Shown: positions 55,491 through 64,000 of the stretch, in pieces
Numbering within the stretch: position 1 is the first letter of the stretch
How the letters are laid out: each line of letters begins with the position of its first letter
The notes under the pieces: model-generated
Told to the model about the DNA's origin: nothing
Databases searched by the model: none
Seen by the model: the letters and a program-made list of their open reading frames with translations, nothing else
Assembly (NCBI GenBank): GCA_914767715.1
Contig: OU612066.1
Span: 23,472,283 to 23,536,282, forward strand
Source of the DNA: Membranipora membranacea
Lineage: Eukaryota > Bryozoa > Gymnolaemata > Cheilostomatida > Membraniporidae
Length of the DNA: 64,000 nucleotides
Direction: 5' to 3'
Made by a program: the position numbers and the translations under genes

Positions 55491-55510
55491 GGGATACAAA
55501 TACCCATTCA
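55486..55510. repeat. 8-bp perfect inverted repeat at the array boundary
   Basis: TGAATGGG (55,486-55,493) and CCCATTCA (55,503-55,510) with a 9-nt spacer. The left arm straddles the last satellite bases and the first unique bases. Confidence 0.6.
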
Positions 55511-55827
55511 GGTTAAGTTGATCAATCCTAGGTCATTTGTATTATGACTGAAATTTATGATATCTCTGATCTGAGTGTTTATTATGATATCTATGAAAAT
55601 TGGGAAAGCTGCGATAATGCTTTGTGTCCTGAATATTTTCTTTCATAATTACCTGACTGCTTGATTTGACCTCATACATTTTTGTTGAGCTCACTGGCAC
55701 GTAACAGTTCTTAACATGGTCAGCATACACTGTCATAGTTCTGTAGAGGCTTATGTCAGGAAGAGATATTTCAAGTAAACAGCTTTTCTACCAAAATCAT
55801 GAATATCATCCTATGCCACTCTCATTG
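55511..55827. other. Unique AT-rich flank, nothing recognised
   Basis: No similarity to the satellite, no splice-site-bounded coding exon and no known element seen. Confidence 0.5.
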
Positions 55828-56097
55828 TCAAACCAGATAGTTTGCTCCATTCATCATTCAAATAATTCGCTGCGATTGCTGCAGACTTTGCATAAATGGC
55901 AGACGTACTTTTCAAATAATTTGTTATTGTGTAAAGAATGTATGCCCGACTACCTTTGATATCTCATACAAACCCACAGTAACCAAATTATCGTTTTTAC
56001 CAACCTCACAATATCCTGGTACCAACCCCACAACATCCTGTGTATCATGCCCATACTATCCTACGCATCAGTCCCACACTATCCTGTGAATAAAGCC
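55828..56097 (+). repeat. Outer inverted repeat, left arm
   Basis: Matches the reverse complement of 56,978-57,250 with scattered mismatches and small indels. For example TTCATCATTCAAATAATT, GGCAGACGTACTT and TTTGATATCTCATACAA are found on both sides. The inner part is a degenerate minisatellite of about 22 bp (units ending in ATCCTG followed by a CCC-ended spacer). Coding potential in the arms is only what the repeat provides. Confidence 0.85.
56005..56097. repeat. 22-bp minisatellite, left arm
   Basis: About four degenerate units of the form CACAATATCCTGGTACCAAC, with ATCC and CCCACA at regular 22-24-bp spacing. The mirrored series lies at 56,978-57,110. Confidence 0.65.
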
Positions 56098-56149
56098 CTT
56101 TTGCCAGTAAACACCATATCTAATTCAAAGCAACAATATTACCCATGCT

Positions 56150-56539
56150 ACTCTCATTGTCAGGCCAGAAATTCAAATTCAATCTTTATAAATATTGCTG
56201 CTTGTAATTAAATCTCCATCACTATTGACAGTAAATTGACAGCACCATACCCATGTAATTGACCTCATTTTGAACAAGTGGAGATGTAACATTTTCTAGT
56301 CCATCAAATGTTTATGTTTTTGTGTAAATTACTTCCTACCTGTGTGTAGAATTAACTCATTCATTTTAGAATTATCGGTCATCCATTATAACTTGTAGTG
56401 AAATTGGATGACAGATAAATCTAAAATGAATGACAGGTAATTCTATGCTGTCAATCTACTGTCAATTGTGATGGGGATTTAATTACAAACCGCAAGATTT
56501 ATAAGATTGAATGTGAATTTCTGGCCTGACAATGAGAGT
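56150..56539. mobile_element. Foldback/MITE-like element
   Basis: Arms 56,150-56,243 and 56,447-56,539 are inverted copies opening with ACTCTCATTGTCAGGCCAGA. A second pair, 56,348-56,387 and 56,402-56,444, continues the palindrome to a 14-nt apex. About 104 bp (56,244-56,347) is present only on the left, an insertion or its loss on the right. No transposase is present, so if mobile it would be non-autonomous. CTCATTGTCA also occurs near 55,820, and its complement near 57,737, which may be further element ends. Confidence 0.7.
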
Positions 56540-56977
56540 GGCCCGCTGGCTGTAGGGCAACCAAGTCAACTCTCTGACTTGTGTATACGTTGTACTATGC
56601 TCAATGTGGTGAATTTGAGTAGTGAAGATAGCGACTTTCAGCCAATGAGTTGCTGGAAAGCAAACCTCCCTGCACTGGTTTGGCTTATAGTATAAACAGG
56701 AGAGTGAACATTGCTGCACTGAAACAATGAAGAGTTGGCAGCCTCCCTGGTTGCGCAACAGCGTAAACACACCAAATATGTCAAAACACCGAATCTGACA
56801 AAATGCACTGAGGAATCGATGAAATCAATTGAGATGCTTATCAACACACAGGGGTGGCTTGATGCTGCTGGGCCGGTCTTGAAACAGCGCTTGACTCATG
56901 GTTTCTAGCTGAATATCTGTGTGTTGTGCAGTGGTACACGTGCCATTGTATGTTGTATCTCCCGTCTGAAGGGTGTT
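56540..56977. other. Non-repeated spacer inside the outer inverted repeat
   Basis: Unpaired sequence of about 440 bp present on the right side only. Short open frames on both strands overlap each other and show no family motif or convincing splice structure. I see no gene. Confidence 0.5.
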
Positions 56978-57250
56978 GGCTTTATACACAGGATAGTGTG
57001 GGCCTGATGCATAGCTTTGTGTGGGCATGATACGCAGGATGTTGTGGGGCTGGGACCAGGATATTGTGGGGTTGGTACGAAGGATATTGTGGGTGCTGTG
57101 GGATTGTATGAGATATCAAAGGCAGTCGGGCAAACATTCTTTTACACAGTAACAAATTATTTGAGAAGTACGTCTGCCACATATGCAAAGTCTGATGCAA
57201 TCGCAGCAAATTATTTGAATGATGAAAGGAGAATATTTTCTGGCCTGGCA
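56978..57250 (-). repeat. Outer inverted repeat, right arm
   Basis: Reverse complement of 55,828-56,097. It begins with GGCTTTATACACAGGATAGTG, mirrored by the left-arm end, and ends near CTGGCCTGG. Three or more GGATATTGTGGGGTTGG-type units at about 57,035-57,100 are the mirrored minisatellite. Confidence 0.85.
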
Positions 57251-57307
57251 ACATACTTGCCAAGTAATCAGAATTCAAAAGTGGGGATTCCAATTTACAG
57301 CGATACT

Positions 57308-57409
57308 GCACTGCATTGCAGTGCTTTGAGGGTGCGAAGCACCCGAGCAATCCACCTTTGGGTTAGGAGGCCGTATGAACCCCTAATGGGGTCCGGGATG
57401 GAGTCCCGG
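57308..57409. other. Cluster of four consecutive perfect short hairpins
   Basis: GCACTGCA/TGCAGTGC with 1-nt spacer (57,308-57,324); GGGTGC/GCACCC with 3-nt loop (57,330-57,344); ACCCC/GGGGT with 4-nt loop (57,379-57,392); CCGGGA/TCCCGG with 5-nt loop (57,393-57,409). The segment is much richer in G and C than its AT-rich surroundings. It may be the end of a structured mobile element or a structured RNA. I do not recognise the family. Confidence 0.6.
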
Positions 57410-58709
57410 CCGCATATGCTCTGAGAACGTTTCTAACCACTAGGATTGGCTAAAATCGCATATTTGATGATTTAAATGTTTGTACTTTTTACTTATTTCA
57501 ATACAACAGGTAGATTTGTTAACATCATTGAAAAGCACAATTCCTTTTCATTTTGTGTGCAAAGACCTTACCAGTAACTCAAAATGTCCTTGGATAGTTA
57601 CTAAAACATTTGGATGGGGCTCTTTTCTCTCAAATCTGGAGGAAATAGTGAGAATTACAAAAAGTTGGAAGTGGGAAGAAGTGGGTGTGGAAATCGGGAG
57701 GGTCCCACCAAAATAGGGAGACTTGGCAAGTATGCCTGACAATGAGAGGATGATATTCGTGCTTTTGATGGAAAAGGTGTTTACTTGAAAATTCTCTTCC
57801 TGACACTTACAGTAATGTACAAGTATGAAGTAATCTCAGTATATTATACATTGTTTATCCACAGAGAAGGTAAAGCACCAGTCAAGACTTCGCAATATAC
57901 AACCTGTGAGTGGGGAAGATGTAAATGTAAACGTGTTCTCAGTACTATCCTAGAAATTGTTGCTTGGAGGCTGCTAAGTTAGATTGCTGGTAGTGGCATT
58001 CCAATCTTCATATCTCTTTAGCAGGTTTCTTTTCACGCTAGCAAAGCGTAGATATGTTGAGAGCTTCCCTGGTATACTGACAGCCTCGCAGATGAGATAT
58101 GAAAGCCAGCTTTTGCCATGTTAGCGTCAGGTTGCGGCTGGATCCACTCTCATCACAACAGAACATAAGCTCTCAGTAAGTACAGTCTTGATATAGTTAA
58201 TAGAATATAAATATTAATTTAAATGAGCAAAAGTTAAATTGAAGCATTACCGTAATACCAACATCTCATTTAGACATAATATCCATCAATGTCTCCAATT
58301 TTAAGTTGTAAAGCTTCAAGTATGAATGAGCATAAATTCCTCTCAATTCTGTCAATTTGCTTGTTTTGGTGGCTTCCTGCAGGTCACATGACATTTCACA
58401 ACATAAATTAATTTCAGTGTGATGAAAGTATTGGCTGTCTTGATACTACGCTTAGGAAGTTAATCTTTAGCTATTCTACTAACTTTATGAATTTCCATGT
58501 GCAAGCTCTATCTGCTATAGTGACTAATCACAATGTATGTTTGCATCTGTTCAAACTGAGCAGAGGTTCAGCATTTAATCTACATCTGCTCACCATTTAG
58601 TTATGATTGGAACCAAAACAATCGTGTCATTTTTGGGCATATTAAAAATCAGCATTTCTTGTGTTGTTACTGTATAATTCATTCATTCTAATTTAAAGAA
58701 TTGTTTACA
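57410..58709. other. Intergenic, no supported gene
   Basis: A few open stretches exist (for example 57,480-57,716), and one possible 41-nt exon is bounded by TTTATCCACAG (ending 57,864) and GTGAGT (57,906). None has a recognisable domain or a consistent partner exon, so none is called. Confidence 0.45.
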
Positions 58710-59067
58710 ATGAAGGGATTTGCACTCTTGGTGGTGATGTTTTTGGCTTTTACTGCCGTCTTTGTTGAATTAGTTAGAATTTATATGTGTGTCTTAAACT
58801 GCTCAATATAGTCACCATTATTTTGCAGGTATCTTGCGTCTCTATAAATTGTTTGTGAGAATGTGTTTAAGCTTATAGTATCAAGTATTTGCTCTATTTT
58901 AGTCTAGTCATATCCTTGATTCAATTTAATTATGGTTATTTATTCTCATTTTTTATATACCTACCATGAGGGAAACAGGTTTATCGGGAATAACAATGAT
59001 TAATAGAAAAAATAAATTGAGATTTGATAAGAAAAGTTGATCATAAATATGCTGATGTTGGTATTAC
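58252..59067. repeat. Pair of 14-bp perfect inverted repeats 816 bp apart end to end
   Basis: GTAATACCAACATC (58,252-58,265) and GATGTTGGTATTAC (59,054-59,067). They enclose the signal-peptide exon of the cysteine-rich gene but not its second exon. They could be transposon termini, but no flanking target duplication is evident and a chance pair cannot be excluded. Confidence 0.3.
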
Positions 59068-59328
59068 CGAGAGCTATGAATTTCCTGATATCAAGCTCGT
59101 CAATTGCATGATATCATGTGTAAACATTCCTCGTCTCAGTGTTGTTTAAGCACAGGGAGAACAGAATCACTGATGATCAAAATATTGTTTTGTTTGCAAT
59201 CTGTAGTGGCTGAAGCACAAGGATGTGAGGTCTATTGCTGCAGTCAGCATTGCAGCTGGAAGGGTAAGAGTGGTGCCTGCACATACGATACCAAAGTGTC
59301 AATTCGGCCTTACTGCGAGTGCACATGA
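58710..59328 (+). CDS. Candidate cysteine-rich secreted peptide (CS-alpha/beta, defensin-like), two exons
   Basis: Exon A opens at ATG 58,710 and encodes a typical signal peptide: MKG followed by about 15 hydrophobic residues. Exon B follows the acceptor TGCAATCTGTAG (59,201-59,206, after a T-rich tract) and runs 59,207-59,328 to TGA. It encodes a VAEAQ-like cleavage region and a mature part of about 35 residues with seven cysteines spaced C-x3-CC-x3-C-x8-C-x11-C-x-C. The CxxxC, GAC (GXC) and CxC elements are the signature of the cysteine-stabilised alpha/beta fold of invertebrate defensins and related toxins, which act outside the cell on microbes or ion channels. Exon B needs a phase-1 partner. 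The position that fits after the signal segment, 58,764/58,765, reads G/TTGAAT, not GT. So the gene may have a mutated donor (pseudogene), use another first exon, or contain a sequencing error. Without splicing, exon A stops at 58,811. An odd cysteine number is unusual for this fold unless it dimerises. Confidence 0.45.
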
Positions 59329-59856
59329 TTAAAGAAAATCAATTAGATGCACAACAATGTGAGTGTTGATTGTTTGTAGTTGCTATTGTTGTCTTATATT
59401 GTTGGTACAACTCTATTTTCCTAACAGTCAATGGAATGGATTCTATAGCAATTTGGGAAGATGACTCTTACAAACAAAACCTTGTTCGTCACGAACAAAA
59501 TCTGTAGTGGTGTATCCTCTTAGTTCCCTTGTCAATTTTTGTACAAAGTTCTAAAATAAGATATTTGCCAAATGAAGTTCACTACCATGCAAGACAAGAA
59601 CAGATATTTTGTGTTCTCTTCTGGTTGAAAGTATCTATTGTTGGTGATAAGTAGACATCAAATTTCCCACCGTCCATTGAAAACACAAGGGTGGCCCTGT
59701 GGCCAGCTGCTTGTTAATTTTCTCTCCTAAACAAGCTGACATGACTTGAAATCGCCTCCATCCTTAAAAAAAATTTTCCTCTTTATTTCAAAAGCTTAGT
59801 TTTTAGAGCAGAGGTGTCCATGGAATAAGTTGCAATGAGTTACCCCTGCAAATTGT
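59329..59856. other. 3' region of the cysteine-rich gene and spacer
   Basis: ATTAAA, a possible weak polyadenylation signal, lies at 59,328-59,333, touching the stop codon. Otherwise AT-rich sequence with no gene seen. Confidence 0.35.
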
Positions 59857-60686
59857 ATTATTATTATAAATGCACACGTGTCTCAAAAAGCAGTCTTTGC
59901 CCCAGGCAGTGCGGTATTAAGAATGTTAAGCCAACCTGAGGGGCATCGTTCGAGGTAGTTATGGATAAAGTGTTCGTCATAAGTGAATATCTGTGTTATA
60001 CGATTTTTTAAATGAGTGTTTACTAGAGTGTCGAGATCATAATTAAGTTGTAATCCGATCGAGGAAGCATCTTTAAATAGTTTTCGCATGTCCTTCTTAT
60101 CTGTTTGATAAATAGCAGGATAGAGGACTGGTAGACAGTACATTATAAGTGAAAAAATAAAACTTTTAAAAAGCATGCATGCTAGTGGCTTGGTACTCAA
60201 ATACAGAAACTTTTTAATTTTAAAACATTTTGGATGTGGGCTTCAAATCTAAGCTTCTGGTCAATCTCAACACCAAGATATTTAGTTGACTCACAGAAAG
60301 AAATAATTGATCCATTAAGTAAGAGGCTAGGGCTGACAGGTCTTTCACGTTTAGTTGTAAATAACATTTCTTTAGTTTAGCCTGCGTTTAAAAGGAGGTC
60401 CAGATCTGAGCATTGACTAGCTATTCTATTTACTTCAGAAAAATAACAATCTAAATCAGAGGAAATACCTATCAGTCCAATCAAACAAGTATCATCAGCA
60501 TATTTTAAAACATGAAAGTTCCGACATCTAGATCTAATTCCATCAGTATACAATGAAAACAGTAGAGGACTTAGTACAGATCCTTGTGGGGTGCCAGTGA
60601 TGGTAATTAATGTATCTGAGAGTAAGATATTATTAATGGAGGGGGATAATTGGGGCCTCACTCAGAAATTTTTTTGAAGGATGGAG
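59756..60686. repeat. Imperfect inverted repeat flanking the LINE fragment
   Basis: CTCCATCCTT plus an A run and TTTT (59,756-59,777) mirrors GAAATTTTTTTGAAGGATGGAG (60,665-60,686), one mismatch in the non-homopolymer part. The right copy starts 4 bp from the point where the reverse-transcriptase frame ends. Confidence 0.45.
59857..60661 (-). mobile_element. Dead, 5'-truncated LINE (non-LTR retrotransposon) fragment
   Basis: Read on the minus strand. The first open segment (60,661 to 60,377) has the reverse-transcriptase motifs GTPQGSVLSPLLF (about 60,595-60,557) and KYADDTCLIG (catalytic YADD at 60,502-60,491). After a stop at about 60,377 the frame continues with the downstream conserved KYLGVEID segment (about 60,290-60,260). 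After another break the C-terminal part (60,200 to 59,883) ends at a stop. A short 3' tail with ATAATAATAAT follows (about 59,873-59,862), as in LINEs of the CR1/L2 type. The endonuclease domain, the first RT motifs and the 5' end are missing. At least two in-frame interruptions make it inactive. Assignment to the CR1/L2 group is by general resemblance only. Confidence 0.85.
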
Positions 60687-62483
60687 CTTATCAAAACCAT
60701 AAGAATGGTCAACATGGGCCCTTGGTCATAAGTTCAACTATAGCATAACAACCTAGGGTCTTAAAGACTCGTACACTTGATCGCCAATCAAGTATGTTTT
60801 CAAACCCATGGTCTTATTTTAGTTTTGCTTAATGTATTGACTGGTGTTAAATAAGGTTCATGTTATTATTGCTGATAATTTGCCAATTTACACCACTCCC
60901 GATCCATCGGCACTGGTTACCAAGGCAACCAGAATGAATAGTCTGAGCTTGCAGGTGTCAAACTTTTCCCCATCATCACCATTGCTAAGGTGACATAGTG
61001 ACTGATGTCCGCAGTGTTGCAGACAATCGGCTAACAGCATAGATGACTAACCCATTAAATGGTTTCCCCCACGCTAGTGTCAAGTGTATTCCTTCATTCA
61101 GGCAATTACTCAATCACCATGGCTTCACAAATGATCTAAAGGAATGTTGATGGATAGCATTATTGTGGAAATCACAAAAGGCTGTTATTACTACTTATAA
61201 CAATAATTAATAGTATGTCAGGAAGTGCTGTACCATTAATGGGGTAATGCTGAGGCTGAAAGTCATTATTGGCCGGATAACAATTGGCTATTGGAACCAG
61301 GGTTAATTGATCTTGAAGTAACACAAGTGTTGGTTGATATCACACAGGATATAAACATCTTTGTGTTCATCAAAAAGTCATATCTTTTACCACACCCTTA
61401 AACAATAAAAGTTTTTTATCGGCCTTGAAAGACTTCATCCTGTTTGACTAAAAACTAAAGTCTAAAGTGGTTTGATATCCTGGTCCTACCATGCGATATA
61501 CTAAATGATACATTGTTGTAACTGACTGGTTTTGGTCCTGCTTTGTATACTGTCTTTTCTTTTTGGATTTTTGACAATGCTCAAATATTCAAATGGCCTC
61601 CCTTTCATAACAGTGGGATACTCATCTTTGCGCTTCAGACTGCCTTGCTGGTCAACAAAGTCAATAATGCAGACCAGGCCGAAGCTGATAGCTTGCCAAT
61701 GTTAATTACCAGTTGCAGCGCATTTATAGACTTGCACTGAAGCAATATTCCAATAGTGCCTGCTACTATTGCCTTTTGGAACTGTTCAGAAGTTTAAAAT
61801 AAAATAAAATATATAGCAGATCATTTAGAAAGGATGAGACTGATGAAATTCTTGGGCAGATGATTTGAAAATCATCAATTTTATAATTTACTCCTGAGAA
61901 GTAAAAAATTGGCGATCAGTGTTGACTAGAAAGCTGAACACAAATCATACACACAAGCCTGTACAACACTTTCTGTTCAATAGCGGAACTTTTTTTTAGG
62001 AGCTGTGGCGGGCTGGCACAGTGTGTAATTATACGGATGAAGTCATATTTACAATTAAAGTTATATTACAAGAGGACTTTACATCATTGTAGAGAATCAT
62101 CAGGAATTCTGTTGTTAGGTTCACTAATTCCAAGATCCCTTATATATCTCTGTTAAAAAAACCTTGTGCAAAAAGAATAGAAAAACCATAATGACACAGA
62201 TTTTTTGTTTCTTATATGAATGGAATGAGGTCTTAACAGTCAACTAACCAACAATGTCTCTAATTTGTGGGAATCGTGATGGAGACAATTGCGTCATTTT
62301 GAAAATCAATAAAAATCTAGTTCCTATGGCCACAGCTCCTACTGTTTTTCTGGTTAATGACATTATAAATACCCAAGTAATGGTCCAGGACTTCCTGATA
62401 TGCTATACTGATACTAAGATACTAGGATATTAAGATGTTATAAAACATATTAATATCAGTCATTTATGATTTCCACATCTTCC
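60687..62483. other. Intergenic AT-rich stretch
   Basis: No supported gene. It contains a short AAAAT microsatellite (about 61,797-61,812), a degenerate GATACTAA-type run (about 62,407-62,436) and an open stretch at 61,543-61,740 with no recognisable domain. Confidence 0.45.
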
Positions 62484-62515
62484 TATAAAAGCTACAACTG
62501 TGCAGGAGTAAGTCA
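62484..62515 (+). promoter_or_regulatory. TATA box and likely initiator of the small secreted-peptide gene
   Basis: TATAAAA at 62,484-62,490 lies 31 bp upstream of the A in GTCATTA (A at 62,515), which fits an initiator. Just downstream, GTAAGTAAG at 62,553 is a strong donor, giving a short 5' UTR exon of about 38 nt (62,515-62,552). Its acceptor TTATTATTACAG ends at 62,794. Confidence 0.55.
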
Positions 62516-62825
62516 TTACAGCTTATTCCGTGGACACATCTGCTCTCAAATAGTAAGTAAGCATTGTAGCTCTTTAGCTCTAAATTATGTGTCGCATTAA
62601 GATGTTGCAATCGTTATAAATTTAGTAAGAAAAACGTAAATTTCAGTCACAATAATATTCTTACCGATCGGTTGTTTATCATAAGTTGGACAAAATTCCT
62701 CTATTATTAGGTCTAGTACTGTTAAGCAACTCATACTTGTTGTTAATCAACTTCTCAGGGAAAAAAAATGTAAGGCTTGAATTTATTATTACAGAGTACA
62801 AACAAGACCCCTTCATTTCATTAAT

Positions 62826-63094
62826 ATGGCTAATCTTACAAGACTTATGTTCATCATGGTGATTGCAACAGTTCTGATGGCAGTTGGTAAGTATTATCAC
62901 TTATTTGTAGAGGATTTCTAACGGTGTGCCAACCAAAAAATGTTGTTAAGGTATGGGTAGCTTGTTGATTTTCTAGCGTCAACTTCCAAATACTCATTGG
63001 AGAAAAATATAATCAAATGTATTGATCTTTGGCTTTAACAGTATCAGCACCATCTATTCATCCGGTAAAAACAGAAGCTTTGGCTGGACCTTGA
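62826..63094 (+). CDS. Small secreted peptide precursor, spliced
   Basis: ATG at 62,826 lies 31 nt into the exon that starts at 62,795, after the 5' UTR intron. Twenty codons encode a hydrophobic signal peptide (MANLTRL then an MFIMVIATVLMAV core). They end in phase 1 at 62,886, before the consensus donor GTAAGT. The intron is 155 bp and ends in TTTAACAG (63,041). The last exon continues VSAPSIHP and reaches TGA at 63,092-63,094, giving 37 residues, about 15 of them after the likely cleavage site. GTAAAA at 63,065 could alternatively be a donor to a further exon, making a longer product. AATAAA occurs at 63,426 and 63,576. The mature part has no cysteine and no known motif, so function is unknown; secretion is inferred from the signal peptide. 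The phase-1 break after the signal sequence is shared with the candidate at 58,710. Confidence 0.5.
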
Positions 63095-63393
63095 GAGGGT
63101 CGCAAGGTACCCTGAATCCCAGCACTGAAGGTGTATGTGTGCATCGCTGCCAAAACTGAATCTGGTACTAATCGACCTTTGGCATTAGACAAAACTTGCT
63201 GTTCAGAGAGAGTATTAAACAGATGAATATGTTTTTCAGTGAAATCTGCAGAGAGAACCTGCCAAGGTTGCAACACCCTAAAAAGTACCGGAGCTGACTG
63301 GAGTAAGACTGGTTGTGAAGCAAAAGAGTGTGAATACGCCTGCAGAAAAGTTGGATGGACAGGAGGAAATTGCAATAGTGATTGCTGCTGTTG
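63058..63393 (-). CDS. Possible coding exon on the opposite strand, product not recognised
   Basis: On the minus strand an acceptor-like ATTATAG (ending at 63,394) is followed by an uninterrupted frame of 111 codons. It starts with four glutamines and is rich in Q, L, S and P, ending at TGA (63,060-63,058). An internal ATG lies at 63,375. It overlaps the last exon of the plus-strand peptide gene, so at most one is likely to be functional in this form. I recognise no domain. It may be the last exon of a gene further right, a gene fragment, or chance. Confidence 0.2.
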   Translation of the reverse strand, partial: QQQQSLLQFPPVHPTFLQAYSHSFASQPVLLQSAPVLFRVLQPWQVLSADFTEKHIHLFNTLSEQQVLSNAKGRLVPDSVLAAMHTYTFSAGIQGTLRPSQGPAKASVFTG

Positions 63394-63394
63394 C

Positions 63395-64000
63395 TATAAT
63401 TAGTCACCATATATCCTCGCACAAAAATAAAATTAATCTTGATAATGCTGAAAACATGAATGATCCTTGTTCTGACTACATTAACCATCAATGTAGTAAA
63501 TTGATCTTTATTTTTTGTGAAAAATCATCTGTAGATTTTAACACCCTTGTTTTTTACAAAAAATACTATCTTCTGAATAAATGTGCATTATTATTATATT
63601 TTGTGTTTGCATTATCTGCTGCTGCAAGAGTACTCAACTTTATTCAAAATTTGTCATTCAGTAATTTTCAAAAACCTGACACAGTTCATTCGCAAACACT
63701 TACATTCAGAAGTTGATGGTCATACAGGCAGTAGTCACATAGCCAAATGACCATTTGAAGTTGCTCAATCTAAGTTTGACACCTGTCAATCTGAATCATC
63801 TATCGGATTCATAACTTATGTCCACTAAATATTCATAAAGATTTGGAAAATCAACAAGCTAAAAAGACGCTCGGGCCTCGTCTACAAAGAGTCTTTCTTT
63901 ATAAGTGAAAAGAAACCAATCACATGCTGCTCACTGCCTTCCCATGAGGGCTTCATCCATAGTGCACATGTGACATTCGCTATTTACCAGGCAGATCCTA
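63395..64000. other. Right-end AT-rich sequence
   Basis: A plus-strand open frame extends to 63,716 but has low-complexity, AT-driven composition, contains two AATAAA signals and has no recognisable domain, so it is not called a gene. Nothing else seen up to the window end. Confidence 0.4.

Noticed and set aside
55542-57742. Short open frames on both strands between 55.5 and 57.7 kb
   Set aside because: Most lie in the inverted-repeat arms and are mirror images of each other; none has a domain, and they overlap on opposite strands.
57850-57982. Possible 41-nt exon between TTTATCCACAG and GTGAGT
   Set aside because: Splice sites look fair but no partner exon or recognisable product was found.
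61543-61740. 65-codon plus-strand frame
   Set aside because: No motif, signal peptide or splice context; consistent with chance.
61999-62341. 12-bp perfect inverted repeat (AGGAGCTGTGGC and its complement) as transposon ends
   Set aside because: A 12-bp pair is expected by chance in a flank of this length, and no other element feature is present.
63315-63716. 133-codon plus-strand frame as an extra exon of the peptide gene
   Set aside because: Composition follows the AT-rich background, two AATAAA signals lie inside it, and no acceptor gives a clear in-phase join.

Overview
The window is a piece of a eukaryotic nuclear genome, most likely from an invertebrate animal. Support comes from GT-AG introns with good consensus splice sites, a TATA-driven gene for a small secreted peptide, a decayed non-LTR retrotransposon (LINE), foldback elements and a long homogeneous satellite. 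No phylum can be assigned from the sequence alone. There are no bacterial-style operons, tRNAs, rRNAs or CRISPR arrays.

Region 1 (1-55,490, 87% of the window) is one uninterrupted, same-orientation tandem array of a 336-bp monomer. I estimate about 165 complete copies plus one truncated copy at the right edge; the array runs off the left edge of the window. Monomers are mostly near-identical, varying by point changes, homopolymer length changes and a recurrent 6-bp deletion. Copies are grouped into higher-order blocks of 3-9 monomers duplicated as units: a 7-monomer block three times and a 5-monomer block twice in 1.3-12.1 kb, and a 9-monomer block (3,012 bp) twice in 45.3-51.4 kb. The last nine complete monomers (52,362-55,383) form a distinct subfamily next to the unique flank. 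The array carries no convincing protein gene. Each monomer does carry a compact, conserved module: a hairpin whose loop holds a near-consensus 5' splice site (GAG/GTAAGT), then a U-rich Sm-like tract, then a second small hairpin. That layout resembles a spliced-leader or snRNA-class gene and is the most interesting hypothesis here, but it is unproven.

Region 2 (55,491-57,480) is built of inverted repeats: a 390-bp foldback element nested between two 270-bp inverted arms that each contain a 22-bp minisatellite, followed by four consecutive short perfect hairpins in about 100 bp.

Region 3 (57,480-64,000) is AT-rich, mostly non-coding sequence. It holds a candidate two-exon gene for a cysteine-rich, defensin-like secreted peptide (58,710-59,328) whose expected splice donor is non-canonical, a 5'-truncated dead LINE fragment on the minus strand (59,857-60,661), and a well-formed small gene (TATA box, 5' UTR intron, signal-peptide exon, short last exon) at 62,484-63,094. 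The two peptide genes share a phase-1 break just after the hydrophobic signal segment, so the flank may be part of a locus for small secreted peptides.
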